Positions 26,149 through 38,930 are shown, counted from the first letter of the stretch. The stretch is 64,000 bases of DNA from Lichenostomus cassidix (GCA_008360975.2 CM039182.1:145642656-145706655); one strand, 5' to 3'. The notes: a model not told the origin generated them from the sequence alone. Made by a program: numbers and translations.

Positions 26149-29100
26149 TTATATATTTGCTAAAACCTCATAAATTTTGTCATGGAATAAATGATACTTT
26201 TGTTGAGAGAGAAATCGAGATTGTATTGATTAACTTTTCCAAGATGCTACGGGCTGTATGCCATTACACTGAATTGTAATCTACTCTGAGAGTAAGGATG
26301 TTGATTTTATTGTGTGACTATTCAGATACTAAAGTGATATGTTGTGCGAATTGCACTCTGCCATTAGCTGATTATTTAGCTGTTACTATAGGACTTCTGC
26401 TCCAGGCAGAATATAACAGCTTAAAATCCTAAATAGCTATTAAGAACTTGAAGGAGTGTCTTGCACTTACAGGATATGATCCAAAAGAGAAAGAAGAAAA
26501 AACGAGTTTGACTAACACAGCAGTGATCTTATTTATCATTATTGGCATTTTTCCATTCCATATATTAAGGAAATTCTAAAACTTCTTTCTTCTTTAATTT
26601 TTTTTTTCCCCCTGAGGATTGCCAGACAATAAATTATCCAGTGCGTATCAAGCTTTTTTTCTCACTGCTGACCAGGTCTGCAACTAAAACAACTTTGAGG
26701 GCACAATCAATTCTGGAAAGTCCTGAGTGAAGCTGTTATTTTGCTAATAGCAGTGTGTTTGGCTTACCCCCAGTAGCATCTACAGGCTCATCCAAGGATC
26801 AGGGAGATACTTTGTCCCAGGTTTCTGCTCACTAACTGCCTCAGTTTCATTAAAGTCTTCGAGAGAAGAAAAATGCAGTTGAAACTCAGGTTGATTCTCC
26901 AAGTATTTTTGTTCCTTTTACACACTAAACCCTGGTTTTCTCTGAAAATCGTCTTCCCTTAACTCTTCTTCACCCAAATCTGAAATGAGGATGATTATCT
27001 GCTCCATAGTATTTTCTGTAAGAAAAATTAACCACAAATCATTTTAGTCATCTATATTACGTCGTTAATTTTTATCAAAGCCTTTAACTATCAGATTTGT
27101 TTGAGTTTAAAAAAAATTGCATTATCCTCTGCAAATATCTTTGCATCTCTCAGACTGTATCTGTGCCATCTTTAAGGTGTCTGTGTGCAGAAATGTGTTG
27201 ATGTCTTGCTATGATTTTGTGATTTTGAGAATAACAATGAAGGTGCTAAATAGTATACTGTAAAAAGGAACATATCAAAATGACCATGTGATTAACCAGC
27301 ATAACACATTTTAATGATTTTTAGGACAATGCTAGTAAGCTACTTCTGTTCTATATCAATAATTAATAATGGGTATATCAGATATTAACTTGAGTTTCTG
27401 TGGCTGGAATTATTATACAAAAAAATGCCATTAAATGTATATATATACATTTGAAATCATGGCAAGATCTTCTGAAAATCTGAATAGCATTAGGACACCC
27501 ACAAAAATGAGTGTACTTTCCTGAGCTGTAAATCTGGGCTGCAAATTGTCCTGTTTCTAAAAACTGTGATCTTTTTAAATGATCAATCCAACAATACTTT
27601 AAACACACTTGATGAGGACTCAGCATATCTGTCATGCATTGTTCAAATGGACCTAGAGAATTAAAAATGAAGATGACAGCATTTCAGACCTACTAACAGC
27701 TGAGAGAAACTTTAACCTAAAGTCCAAGCATTAAATCCCAATTCCATTGAAGCTCACAGCGAAATCCTACTGGCATTAGGAAAACCAGAATTTCTACCCT
27801 GTTGTGAATTCTCCATAGAATAAAAATGTATTTTGATACCTATTTCTTAGATTTCTCTGTATCTTATCCAAACCTTTGATTATCTCTATCTCTAGAAATT
27901 CAGAGATCTGGAAGATTTGGCTGTTTGTTTTTCTTCACAGCAATGGGTCTTCAAAACACTGATTATGTTCAAAACATGAGATATTTTGATGGAATTGAGG
28001 GTACACACACCCTGTCTTCCCATAGGAGCACCTTTTAGACTAATTTGAGAGGGAACCAGTTATGTTGAGAGAGAGATACCCTAAGGTACCCTTGAACCTG
28101 CTCAAGTATGCATTTCCCAGTGTCGATGCTGCAGTACTGTGGCTGACCAGCCTTATGTGTCCCATTTGGTGTTGCACAGACACTACAGAGAAAAGGGAAA
28201 AGGGGGTAAGTGATCAAACCCAAACACCATGATGTGAATTTCCTCCATAATACCAAACACTGAGGAATAGTGCCTTTATTTAAGCACAAGAACCAGCAAA
28301 CCACATCTATGGTTTCACGTCATGATTAAACTGAAGGGCTTTTCAATACCATATAGAAAATTTCAGCTCCCAAAGGCTTTTCAGTATCGTATACAAAATT
28401 TCAGCTCCCAACACAGTTTAATAATATTATCTTAAAAATCAGCTTTGATTAAAAATAAAGTATTGTGTTCCTGCATTTTGCTGAACTTGCCAATGCAGAA
28501 ACATCTGCTGAAGCTGAGACAAGCCAGAACTGTACATCAATAGAACACAGATGTAAAGTACTCTAAGTACTTTTAATAAGTTAACATCTCTGAAAAATGC
28601 TGCTCAAGAGGTACTACCTATCAGTATTTCCTCTGGGCATTAAGAAAATAGGGCTGCTATTGCTAAAGGAACATGATTTTCCTGAGACTGTGTCTTGAGG
28701 GTAGATCAAGGGTAAATTTTCTCTTTTCTCAGATATTTTCCATCTGATTTATAGACAGCACAGGAAAATTTGCAGAGAGAGAAGACATAGAGATGTGTGC
28801 ATAAACATGGATGTGGTCACGGAAAAAGCCCATGGCAGAAATTGGTACATGCCCTGGTTTGTGCCTTTACTCACATTGCTTTATTTCGTATTAATGAACT
28901 GCTGGTGTCAATATTCCCTCAGGATTTCTTTGCAGAGCAACATTACAAGTCCCAACCCGAGATTTTTATACCTGTTTTATAGGATATCACATAAAAATGC
29001 AGGTTTACAAAAGGTCTATAATCCTCAAATAAATTAATTTTCAGTAATCATAGAGTTTGTTACTAATATTTGCAATTAATCATAATGCATGTTTTTGTAG

Positions 29101-31138
29101 CATGATGATCAATAATCTGTTCAAAATGCTTGCTAACAGGGGTCAATAGCAGCCTTAATTAGGTTTTGCTCACTAACTCACAGTCATGAACTGAAATGCT
29201 TAATCTATGTTTTGCCCTGTTGTTCTTGAATAATCCCTGCTTCTAGTAACTGATGAACTCTGCTATTGAATACAACTCTGCCCATGTGTTTTGATTGCTG
29301 CAGCTAGGAATGGTGTTGGAAAGTGAGGGAGGCAGAGTTAATGCAATTATGGAGGATGTGGAGATGAGCAAACTGGCAAGTGGGATCAGATTTGAGGATG
29401 AAGGGAAAAGACTGAGATGTGTACAGCTTGTGTCTGGGACTATCCAGGTATTTTTGTTTGCTACTGACAAAAAAAAAGATAAAAAAAGCTGGTTCATATT
29501 GCAGAGCTGGCACTACTTAAAGCAAATGATGTGCTGCTGGGAGGCTGTACTTGACATTTTTTGCTTTTTATTTCCCTGAAGCATTGTAAAATGCCAGGAA
29601 AAAATTACAGAAAACTAACAGATAAGCTTCTCTTGCAATTCACAGGATATTCTCCACTTCCTCTAAAGACTGAATGTAAATAGGGATGCTAAGATGTCCA
29701 AAGAACTTTTAAAATTTGTAATTGTTCTACTTCATGTCACTGTAACAAAAAGCCATTTTCAAGTTGTTGTCTATTTCCTAAGATATATGATGACATTTAT
29801 CTTAAAAAACCTCCCTGAAGAAACCCACAGAACCCCCACAAACCAAACAGTAAAACATTAAAACAAAAATTAGAATTTAAATGTAACAGATTATGCTGTT
29901 GTCTGATAATCTAAGGAAAGAGAACAGAAGGAAGAAAAATGTCTTATGTTTTTATAAACCAAATCACTCTGGGAGTTCCCTGATTCACCATGAATTAAAA
30001 AACAGCTTCTGCCCATAAGTGACTGTCAAAAAAACCCCTGTCTGAGTTTGGGCAACACTTTTATTCCATAGAGGCTCCTTCTCCATCCACAGCCTGTCCT
30101 TTCTCACAACATGTTCTTACCAACAAACCTTGGCTGACTCCACAGCCATTGAGCTGTCATTGTTTGGGACATCCACACTGGCCTCCTCACATGTGAGGCT
30201 TCTGCAGTGACATAAAACTCTCTTTACCTGGTTTGACTTCAAGGAATTCATTATGTTTTTGACAGAAATCTCAAACTCCTGTGAGCATCCATCTCTAGGT
30301 TCTACATAGGTCTGGCATTTGCATGGTTGGCCAAAGCTCAAGCACCATCAACGGCTAAGTTCCATTTCTAGTCTGTGTTACTCTAACCTTAAATCCTTAG
30401 TAAAATTCTTATAAATGTCTTCAAAGAGAGATTTTCACTTGTTTTCTCTTTTCTTTACCGTTATGAATAAATGAGGTTTTATTTTCCCCCTTCATATACG
30501 AACCTTATTTTGGAAAATTTTATAACTTGGAAAAATGGGGTAAAGAAATATAGAGTCATACATATTTATTATTATAAAGATCAGATTCATGAGTCTGAGA
30601 ACAAGCAAAATGAAGGATTTGATGCTTACCAGTAAAAAGTTGTTATGAGCACTATGAGCAAATAAATTAAATACATCACTTACAAAGACAAAAATAGAGA
30701 TGTTTGTTTAAAAATGGGTTTTATTTGAATTTGTCTGAAGATTTTTGAAGAGAGACATTTAAAAAGGTAATTTGAAAATAGAAGAGCCAATATGTTTGTT
30801 TAAAAGGGGAAAATGTTCTTATTTTCATTTAGTAGGTAGATTACGCAGACAGGTTAATTTAGAAAGACAGTTTATCAAAGTCCTCAACATCTGGGCTGGA
30901 AATGAAATGAAAGGAGAAGAGAATTTCAGGAAGAGACATGCAGACTAATATTTGGGCTGCTGTATTAGGATGTTTGGTAGCTTGATATGCCACATCTTCA
31001 GGACAGTTATCTTCCAAAAAATTACAGTTAAATAAATATCCTTGACATTTCAAGTGTATGGAACATGTATTCTGTGGGCTGGATTCAGAAGAAGTGATAG
31101 TACATAAATCCAACCTGAAAAAAATATCACATCTTTCA
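26149..31138. other. AT-rich unique sequence, almost repeat-free
   Basis: This is one of the longest stretches here with no recognised transposon. It has no supported gene. Two features stand out: a 38-bp duplication at 28335-28410 and a 74-codon minus ORF at 30117-30341 with balanced composition but no recognised family. Confidence 0.5.
28335..28410. repeat. 38-bp imperfect tandem duplication
   Basis: The unit containing ggcttttca ... aaaatttcagctccca occurs at 28335-28372 and again at 28373-28410, with a handful of mismatches clustered in the middle. Confidence 0.8.
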
Positions 31139-31207
31139 ATAAGAATCAAAGAATGGCTTGGGTTGGAAGGGACCTTAAAGATCCTCCAGTTCCACCTAGT
31201 CCAGTTA
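31139..31207 (-). mobile_element. CR1 LINE, extreme 3'-end fragment
   Basis: 'aagaatcaaagaatggcttg' followed by 'ggttggaagggaccttaaag' and 'atcctccagttccacc' is the reverse complement of a CR1 3' end. Only about 70 bases remain, so this is a very short 5'-truncated copy. Confidence 0.85.
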
Positions 31208-32711
31208 AAGACTATCTATTATTCAGGCCAAGAGTGGCCTCATGCTTACAGCCCAGGTGGTGGCAGCAGGAGTTACAGGTATGCTATTCAGGTTTGCAAA
31301 GCACCAGCAGCATTTTATGCTGCTTTTCTTTGTGCTTCCAGAACATGCTGTGCTCTGGCTCACCAGCTGTCACTCGCTGATAGTCTGAGGTTTTTTGCAT
31401 TATAAGGAGCTAAATGCTAAATGCCAGGATTTGAGATTTGCCATTGTATCTGTCTCTCAGACCTAACCCCACTAATAACGCAGTTCTCAAATGTGAGTTT
31501 TAAAAACCCAGGTCAATTAAGAAAGCTACATTTTAAGTGGATTTTTTGTTGTTTTATTCCCAGTGAGGCTGTTGAAATGAAGCATATTTGCTTCCAGAGA
31601 AATCCTACCAAAGCAAAATTACAGTACTGCTCACTTTTAAATTTCACAGCAAAGTAGCACTTAAGGCTTATTGCAGTGCATTAGATTTAAAATCAATTAA
31701 GTACAATGCTAAATCAGTGTAAACCACATTTCTGAATTTATCTACAACATAATGAATAACATCTGCATCTGCAAAGAAAAGATTTACACTGAGCAGCAAA
31801 ACAAAATGTGTTGACAATTTGAGAAGTTTTCATTCCCTTATGTCATATGTCTTCATTATTTGGTAAAGTTTCACCACAATCCTTCGTTGTAAGAGCAGTA
31901 AAAGGGGAAAATGCCCAAACAGCAATACATGGAAGTAGCATCTTCCTCAGTTCATTTCCTCTTCTCAGCAAAGGTACAGCTTATTTACCTCAGGAGCTTT
32001 TCCAATTTGAAATCTATTCAGGATTTGACAGGGATCACCATTTTTCAGGGGTGTTGGAGGATCAAGGGTTGTCTTCTGACCTCTGATGGATATTTCTAGT
32101 ACTGCCCTCTCCAGAAAAGAGACTTTCAGTAAAGCCAACGCACTCCATTTCTGTGCCTAGATGATGACAGGCAGAAAATACAACAAAGGGAACCAAAATG
32201 TTCCAGTGGTCTTTTAGGGACAAAACAATATCTTCAACAAAGCTGGGCTTCCTTGCTAAGTCTGCCTGAAGTTTCACGTGTGACTTTTAACAAATAACTG
32301 ATATACTGCTCCAGAAACAGTTTGCACAAATCTGTTTTGCAGGCTTGACTGTTAAAACTTGCCTTCTTCTTACTCTCCACTCTTAAAAGAAAGTAGGAAT
32401 ACTGGTCTATTTTACCTTCTTGGCTTGTAATGTTTTTACCTCTATGTGTCTCTTGCAGACATGTACAGCACTCAAGTCAAAGGAAGGGAGCTTGGTCTGG
32501 CTGTCTGAGCCCTAAAATGCAGGACAAATTATTTCATGTTTATGACTTTATTAATATCTTGACAATGCCACTATTTGTTGGTAGTGTTCATATTATAATA
32601 CAGAACAAACCAACAAATTCTCCCACTGCTGCTGCCCTTCAGCTCTCTGCAACACATTCCTCTGTGTAAAAGAGCAATTTTACTGCCATTTAGTTTTTAG
32701 TGTCACCTATG
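31208..32711. other. Unique sequence, no gene seen
   Basis: No supported gene or repeat is visible. Overlapping ORFs of 75 and 115 codons at 31058-31405 partly lie on the CR1 tail and are considered chance. Confidence 0.45.
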
Positions 32712-32717
32712 TTGGAG

Positions 32718-33233
32718 TGATGTAGCAGGGTCCGGGAGGGTCGCACAGGCCGGCTCCCTCCCGGACCGGCATCCCTGATTCTTGTTATCCCACCGGATCT
32801 GGGGCGAGTGGCCCCCGAGGTTCCGCGGCATGGCGTGAGTCTTTCAACCACGTCAATTCCAGCAGGAATATCGTGAGACGAAGAAAGAACTGGACTCCAT
32901 CTTTGTTCTGCTAGAGAGGTTTATTTGGGGTAACGGGGGAAAGGGGGTTGCAGGGAAGGAGAAGGTGGAAGGGAGACAGGGCAGGTAGCAGATGCTAGCA
33001 GCCCACAGATGGAAGACCTCGAACTGATCCAGGCTCTGCCTTTTAAGGGGAAGGAGAGGGGGCAGGGGCTGGCTCTCTCTGAGCCAGTCCCAGGAGGACA
33101 AAGGGAAGATTGGCAGGAGGGTTACACACCAATAGGTTTTGAGGCACAGCAGAGCATATTTCAAAATGAACCAATGGTTTCAAAGCAGAGGGACAAAGGA
33201 GCACATGGAATCCCAAAACCCCACGTTGCTACA
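32718..33233 (-). mobile_element. Solo ERV LTR, 516 bp
   Basis: A GC-rich island stands in AT-rich DNA. In minus orientation it starts TGTAGCAACG and ends TGCTACATCA, obeying the TG...CA rule. The inner termini form a TGTAGCA/TGCTACA inverted repeat. Also in minus orientation, a TATA-like CCTTTTAAGG complement lies at 33039-33048 and a poly(A) signal AATAAA (tttatt on plus) lies at 32920-32925, giving a U3-R-U5 order. The flanks ttggag (32712-32717) and ctggag (33234-33239) match at five of six bases, as expected for a 6-bp target-site duplication. There is no internal retroviral sequence, so this is a solo LTR left by recombination between the two LTRs of a provirus. ORFs crossing it have no gene support. 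Confidence 0.85.
32920..32925 (-). promoter_or_regulatory. LTR polyadenylation signal AATAAA
   Basis: The minus strand reads AATAAA about 115 bases downstream of the TATA-like element at 33039-33048, in the position expected inside R of the solo LTR. Confidence 0.6.
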
Positions 33234-36073
33234 CTGGAGAACATAGGAAGACAGCTGTTCATAATGGTGAGACGTTCTGTGAGACAGAACTGCTGTCCAC
33301 AGTGAGGTTACTAGTAAGGAAATTTTCATAAGGCTACCTCTGTATTTTAAGGATTAGACTTTTGTGTTGGTAAAGCTGAGTCCCAATTTCAAAGGGGATT
33401 TTTGCTAATAGTGCCCTTAGTTTCCAAAATCAGTCCTGCTCCTGTTGTTCAGGGCCTGTAAATCCTCTCATGCTTCTGGAAAATAGAGTGCTTGCTGGTA
33501 ATAATTGAGCTGCATCAAGGCTGACAAAAATTGATGTGAAGTTTTATTGTAAAACTGAAGTCCTTCATTCCTGATACTCTTACACCTGGAATTTCTAATC
33601 TTCAGGGCTTGGATGTAGCTCAAACTATGCAGTGGGAGTTTGTGTTGTGTTGGCATGAAACAGAAGATGTAATGTCAGCAGAGAGTTCATTTGGCAGTTT
33701 ATTCCTCCTGTGTGGTGTCCTGTACTGAAAATATGTAACCTAAGAATAAAGTGATTATGGCACAACTGAAACATCAGGGGGTTCTAAATGTGTAGGGTAA
33801 GGGGTAGCATGGGAGGGAGGCAAAGATTAACAAAACTGCAAAGTCAAATAATGGAAGAAGCAGAAAAGAATGGAATAGCCCAACCTTCCTGTACCAAACC
33901 ATTATGGAGCAGCTATGAACCAGTTTGAGTGAAGAAAGCTCAATCTATACCATTTTACATTTGGGTCTGGCTCTCACATATCCCAGGAGCTCACTGATGT
34001 TCAGGAGTTTGTCCATAATATGGGGGAGTTTAACTCCATTTCCCTAGTGAGCAAAATGAGGCAAGTAAGGTTTCAGAGTAAATGCTAATACTTTTGTCTA
34101 TCTTGGAATTAACATCCCTCCAGAAAGCCAACCTAATATTTTCCTCTGCTGGATGATCTGTCATAAATATTCTGAGTGACATGGCTGAAATGTGAACATT
34201 AGTGACCTTCCCAGTCTGTAGATTGATTTATGCCAGAGTATAAAAAAAAATCTGCCTGAGACCCCTAGCTTTGATAACAGTTCTCTAGGGCACTTGTGTC
34301 CTGGAACTGGAGCAGGGGGTCAGGAAGGACATTTCATAGCATCTGAAATGGCACTGAATGCCCACAGTTTGGCAAACAGCTTCTGTCTGTGGTATCTTAA
34401 TTGAGAAATCCCCTTGAGGAAGAAAAGGAGGAAAATTATACTCAACAAGCTAAGCAACAAAATTTATCAATGGAACTGTGGTATGGGTTTTCTCACACGG
34501 CATTGCCATGGGAAGAAAAGCAGTGTCCCTTTTGAAGGCACTGTTTCAAGTGTTAAGCCTGCTACAGTGGTTTGTGCTTTTTGCAGTGAAATCTTGTTGG
34601 CAAAACACACAAGAGTTTGACAGCTTTCATGAAAAGTCTCATACTTTGTGCTTCTCTCTGCAAATGGGCAGTCAGGCCATTGGCAAAAAAAAACTGTTCT
34701 CTTCTTCCCCCAAAAGGGTCTCCTGCGACCTGTGAACAGGCCTGGGTCTCTCTGCTAATCAATTTTAAATCTTATTGATTCTTCCTTAGGTTTGAATGGG
34801 GACCAGAAATTTACTTTTTCTAGTGACTTTTCTTGAATTACTTTGTGTTTTATACCTAAGAATTAGGGCTTAAGAATTGCTTCATTTACCAATATCAGGT
34901 AATTGCTACTGTGGCAATTTAGTACCATAGAAATGAGCAGCTGGAAGGTATTGATGTCTTGATAAAAGGATGTTATTTGTGTTAATTTTCCCTCCCTCAT
35001 TTTCATTTTTGGCCAGCCAAACTTGGTATCATTTGCCATTGTTAATGGGTATGATACCTGAAGCTGTTACAAAAGTCCATGCCAAGTTCATCCCAATGAA
35101 TTGAGGAGTAATGTAGTTTTAATTTTAACTCCAATTATATCCAGGAAGATTAATTGTTGGGGGCAAATCCTTGCATGGGGCCAAAAGGGAGTTATAAATC
35201 ATTCAGTTAGATTATCAGATAATTTTCAAGCTCCTGTGGGTTTCAGAAAATGGACAGGAATAGCTTAAACCTGTCTCTTTCACAAAGAACTAGTAGCTTG
35301 TGATAAATTAGAATCTGTCTTTTTCCCCTCTCCAGTGATCTCTCTGGATGTGGGTGAAATGTCCACTAGTGCTAATTTAATTGCAAGAGGAACCCTCTGC
35401 TGCCTGCAAGTAATTCACATTTTTCAGAAGAGATGATGGCAATAGCAAAAGTGTCTCCTTGCTATCAGGTCATTTTATTTTTAAGTCAATGACAATGGAA
35501 CTATTATGTACCAGCTGATGAGGGCTTAATTTGTTTAAGTATAGAAGAAGATTTATTAGCAGTAATATGTTAGCATTACTGTGGCCCTCTACTCGTAGCT
35601 CTTACATATGCATTAGACAATTTCACCTAATCTAAGAAAATGTAAACTAATCTACTGGATGCATAAGTATGGACCTCATTTTCCTTCCATGGAGACAAGT
35701 GTTAATTAGAAGACACTTACCAGACCTAAAGCAGAGTAATGTAGCAGAGAATCAGATCTCATCTCTTTTGTCTAATCTGAATATTGCATGATATGATGAT
35801 GAATCTAAGCATAATTAGGGTCATGAAATATGACTAATTGCACCCAATGAAAGTGAACTCTCTCCCCTAGCAAGGCGTGTGTCTGTGTCAGCTGCTAAAC
35901 AGCAGCACTGCAGAACATCTGTGAATCAGCCCCTCTCTATTACTGCACAAATTACTGCACATTTTCCCTCACTTAAATGGATATGAAATAGAAAGAACCC
36001 AGGAAAATCTAGAAAAGTTAGGATGGGGCTGTGGTCAGTCACTTCCAGTTGTTCTGGACTGTTCCTCCCTCCT

Positions 36074-36146
36074 CCCTGTCTCACTGTCTCCCTGTCTCCC
36101 TCTCTCCCTGTCTGTCTCCCTGTCTCCCTGTCTGTCTCCCTGTCCC
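36074..36146. repeat. (CTGTCTCCC)n-like pyrimidine minisatellite
   Basis: Units ctgtctccc and ctgtctgtctccc alternate about seven times. The matching proline/serine/leucine-rich ORFs are artefacts. Confidence 0.9.
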
Positions 36147-36367
36147 AGCATGGGCCTTTCCCTGGGCTGCAGTCCTTCAGGGAGAAGATGCTCCAGCTGT
36201 GTCCAGCTGTGTCCAGTATTTGGAACAGATTGAATATTCCTGTTCAGTGGTGACAAACTGTTGTCTCTCCTTGTTCATGCAAGAGGTATTTTGAAGATTG
36301 GCTTGTTTTTTTATTCTGCTCTGCACTTTTATGACTGGAACTAGAGTTCCTCTAACCTACCTCAAGG

Positions 36368-36425
36368 GTTTTTTTTTTTTTTGTTTTTTGTTTTTTTTTT
36401 TTTTTTGTTTGTTTGTTTTTTTTTT
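36368..36425. repeat. Long poly(T) tract with G interruptions
   Basis: About 58 bases of T runs are interrupted by single G residues, including a gtttgtttg stretch. Read on the minus strand it could be the A-rich tail of a retroposed copy, but no recognisable body lies next to it. Confidence 0.9.
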
Positions 36426-36774
36426 AAATTAAAATGGTAGAGGGTAAGTGGGATAGTAAAGATGGGGAAGCTCTTGCAAACTTCCCCACTCTCTGGATCA
36501 TTAAAACTACAGATTTGAAAGGAAATTCTGGGCAGGTGAACTGTTTTAAACAAGTCAGAAGTACTGAAAAAGGTACTGGCTACTCCAGAGCAGAGTGGAT
36601 CCATGCATTTTGACAATTTATGTCTCCTGGATCTTTTTATGTTCCACTTATTTGAAATTTCATGGACTTTTCTAGGCTGTAGCCAAATTTGACATGATAT
36701 TGTGAAACTCATTGTCTATTTTGGTCTCAGTCCTCTGTTAAGAAATTCTGAGCAGGTATAGCAATGAATAAAGT

Positions 36775-36843
36775 GCATATATATACACATATATATAGAG
36801 AGAGAGGGAGAGAGAGAGACAGATATGTATACATTTATATAGT
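36775..36843. repeat. (AT)n(AG)n compound microsatellite
   Basis: An ATATATACAC part is followed by a run of AGAG and then returns to AT-rich sequence. Confidence 0.85.
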
Positions 36844-38417
36844 CATATTAAACTAGTCTTATGCAACTGTACACAAATGCAAACTTTTGTATATGAATAT
36901 TTTGTCCTATGCTTTTCACCTCAGAGTGAAAGTTTGTTTCAAGTGTTGAAAACCAGCTTCTGTTGGAACTGTTTTTGTTGAAAATGAACCCTGGAGAGGC
37001 TCCTTAGAAATCCCTGTGGCTGTTTTGTCTCTCAATAACAGATGACTGCTGCAGAACTGGGGGCCACTTTGTAATATGATTTGCTCTACACCAAAGGTGC
37101 TGAATTTACATTTATTCTTGCAAAAATAGGATCAGAATCTTTATCCAAATCCTCTTGTCAACGAATATTTTAGCCTTTCCAAAGATGCTTTTGAAGTTAC
37201 ATTGTTGTGTCTATTCAGTAAATAAAAGAGAACTTCTTTATTCTGTGTTGTCATTTCTGTCTTTCACAAAAAAGTAATTTAAAAGAAAGGAATGAGGACA
37301 AGTAGCATCTTGCCAGGCTGCATTCCTAATCCTTTTTTTGGTTATACAATGGATTTTAAAGAGCAGCATACTTATCCTGATGGAAAAAAGAGCAAAAGTA
37401 CTGAGTGATTTTTCTAGGTTTTCAAACTTTTGAATATTGGAACATTTACAAGACACATAAAAATCAGACAGTGATCTCTATAGAAGTTATCAATGTGAAA
37501 AGTAAATTGCATGATGCAGTGTAGTAAGGTTCTAGTTTTCACTTTCATTTAAAAGGTTTAAGTGAGAAGCAGTAGAGTTTAGTACAAAATGGGTCTCATG
37601 ATTTATTTTCAAAGGATAATTTGTTTGCCTTTACTTAAGCAAACAAGTGAACCTAAATGAATAGATCTCCATGCTCCAAATCATCTTGATACCTTTAAAG
37701 GTACCCTCAGGTATAGTTGGATATGTGTGAATTACAGCATGGGGACCCCACTGTGATACTTTTTAGGTAAAAGCTAATATTCCATATTTGTTTGATAGAC
37801 AGCATTTCTTATTCTCTTTTCCTTTGCCAAAGATTTCCTTATTCTGTCAAATAATCTTTGAAGTATCCAATTTCAAGTAGAGAAAGTAAAATTTGTACTT
37901 TTTAGAGATAAAATTAACATCAAAATCTCTATTCAAGTAGTCAAATAGACTTTTTTGGAAGCTGGGCTTCATATTCACACTAAAGCCCTCTACTGAGAAG
38001 GTGTTTTTTGCCCTTAAATATTATTATTTATTAAAGTCCTTTAAAATCAAGCATTTTGGGAATGCATGTGTGTATGTGTGACTTCTACTTCATCCTACAG
38101 TCACCAAGAACAGGTGTCTCTTCTTATTGAAAGGAAAAAAATGGAAATAATTTTTAAAAGCCAATTGATCTTTTTTCTATAATGAGAAGTTACTGACAAG
38201 TGCAAAGCAAGTCCACAGGCAGCAAAGACAAGTTGTTTCAAAGGATTTCAAAGCTTTTATTTGTTTAGGAATATTTAGAACAATAATGTTTTGCATACTG
38301 GTCCCCTATTGGGATAATGGCTGCAAGTTCCCCACACCCCTTTCTTAACCACTGTACTTGTCACCTATTGTCCTGCCTTCCCTACTCCACATAGTCCTAG
38401 CCACGCCCCCAGTTTTC

Positions 38418-38490
38418 CCTATTGGTTCCTGTACCCTAACCCCACGTGGCCCTGGCCACTCCCTCGGGTTTCCCCTATTGGTTCCTGTAC
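38418..38490 (+). promoter_or_regulatory. Duplicated CCAAT/GC-box promoter module of the LTR
   Basis: The 17-base string cctattggttcctgtac occurs at 38418-38434 and 38474-38490, 56 bases apart. Each copy is followed by similar C-rich sequence. Tandem enhancer or CCAAT repeats in U3 are common in retroviral LTRs. Confidence 0.65.
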
Positions 38491-38568
38491 TCCTAACTCC
38501 GCCCCTGTACCTCCCCTGTACCCAGAGGTCACTGGGCCTGTGTGCTGTCCCTGCCCCTCTCTGTTTCC

Positions 38569-38576
38569 CTATAAAA
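38569..38576 (+). promoter_or_regulatory. LTR TATA box
   Basis: ctataaaa follows the CCAAT and GC boxes and precedes an AATAAA signal by about 130 bases, the usual U3/R layout. Confidence 0.65.
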
Positions 38577-38930
38577 CCCCTTACCCTCCGCCATCTTGCT
38601 GTCTATGCTCCATGTGTGTTTATGCTCCACATGTGCTGAGCGTGTGAGGCCTTCGCCCTCGAGGCATCTCTGCCTCGGGGAGGTCGTTGGCCTCTGCTGC
38701 ACCATGCGAATAAACATCTTCCATGGACACAACGCATAGACCCTCCTCGCCTCCTTTATCACCGCCGGTTGTGGAAGCAAACGAACCAGAGCTAGCCTTA
38801 TGGCTCCCCGGCCGGTGAGAGCGCAGTGTCCAGCCCTGGGACAGAGGGTTTGGAGCACTGAGGCGCTGAACCGGGCTGGGTAGAGAAGCTCTAGGGTAAA
38901 GTCTGCTGCAACATCCTTTAAACCGCAACA

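Larger units (their letters stand above)
33240..38286. other. AT-rich unique sequence with microsatellites, no gene seen
   Basis: There is no supported gene or transposon in about 5 kb. The part near 35360-35870 is AT-rich with many TAAT-type motifs and could be conserved regulatory DNA, but this cannot be tested from one sequence. A CTGTCTCCC tract, a long T run and an AT/AG tract are listed separately. Confidence 0.45.
38287..38930 (+). mobile_element. GC-rich ERV LTR, about 640 bp
   Basis: The block begins TGTTTTGCAT and ends ACCGCAACA, obeying TG...CA. In plus orientation the parts run in LTR order. Three CCTATTGG (inverted CCAAT) boxes lie at 38305-38312, 38418-38425 and 38474-38481, with GC boxes between them. 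A TATA box ctataaaa lies at 38569-38576, AATAAA at 38709-38714, and a GC-rich U5 follows. The last two CCAAT boxes sit in a repeated module (see findings). I cannot find a target-site duplication, and the 3' boundary is uncertain because cgcaaca is followed by unassigned sequence that may be internal ERV or flank. ORFs over it (38358-38639 plus, 38529-38858 and 38620-39171 minus) are not recognised as genes. Confidence 0.75.

Noticed and set aside
30117..30341. 74-codon minus ORF with balanced composition and nearby GTAAG-like donor sites
   Set aside because: It resembles an exon in composition only. No recognised protein, no acceptor site that I could confirm, and no neighbouring exons.
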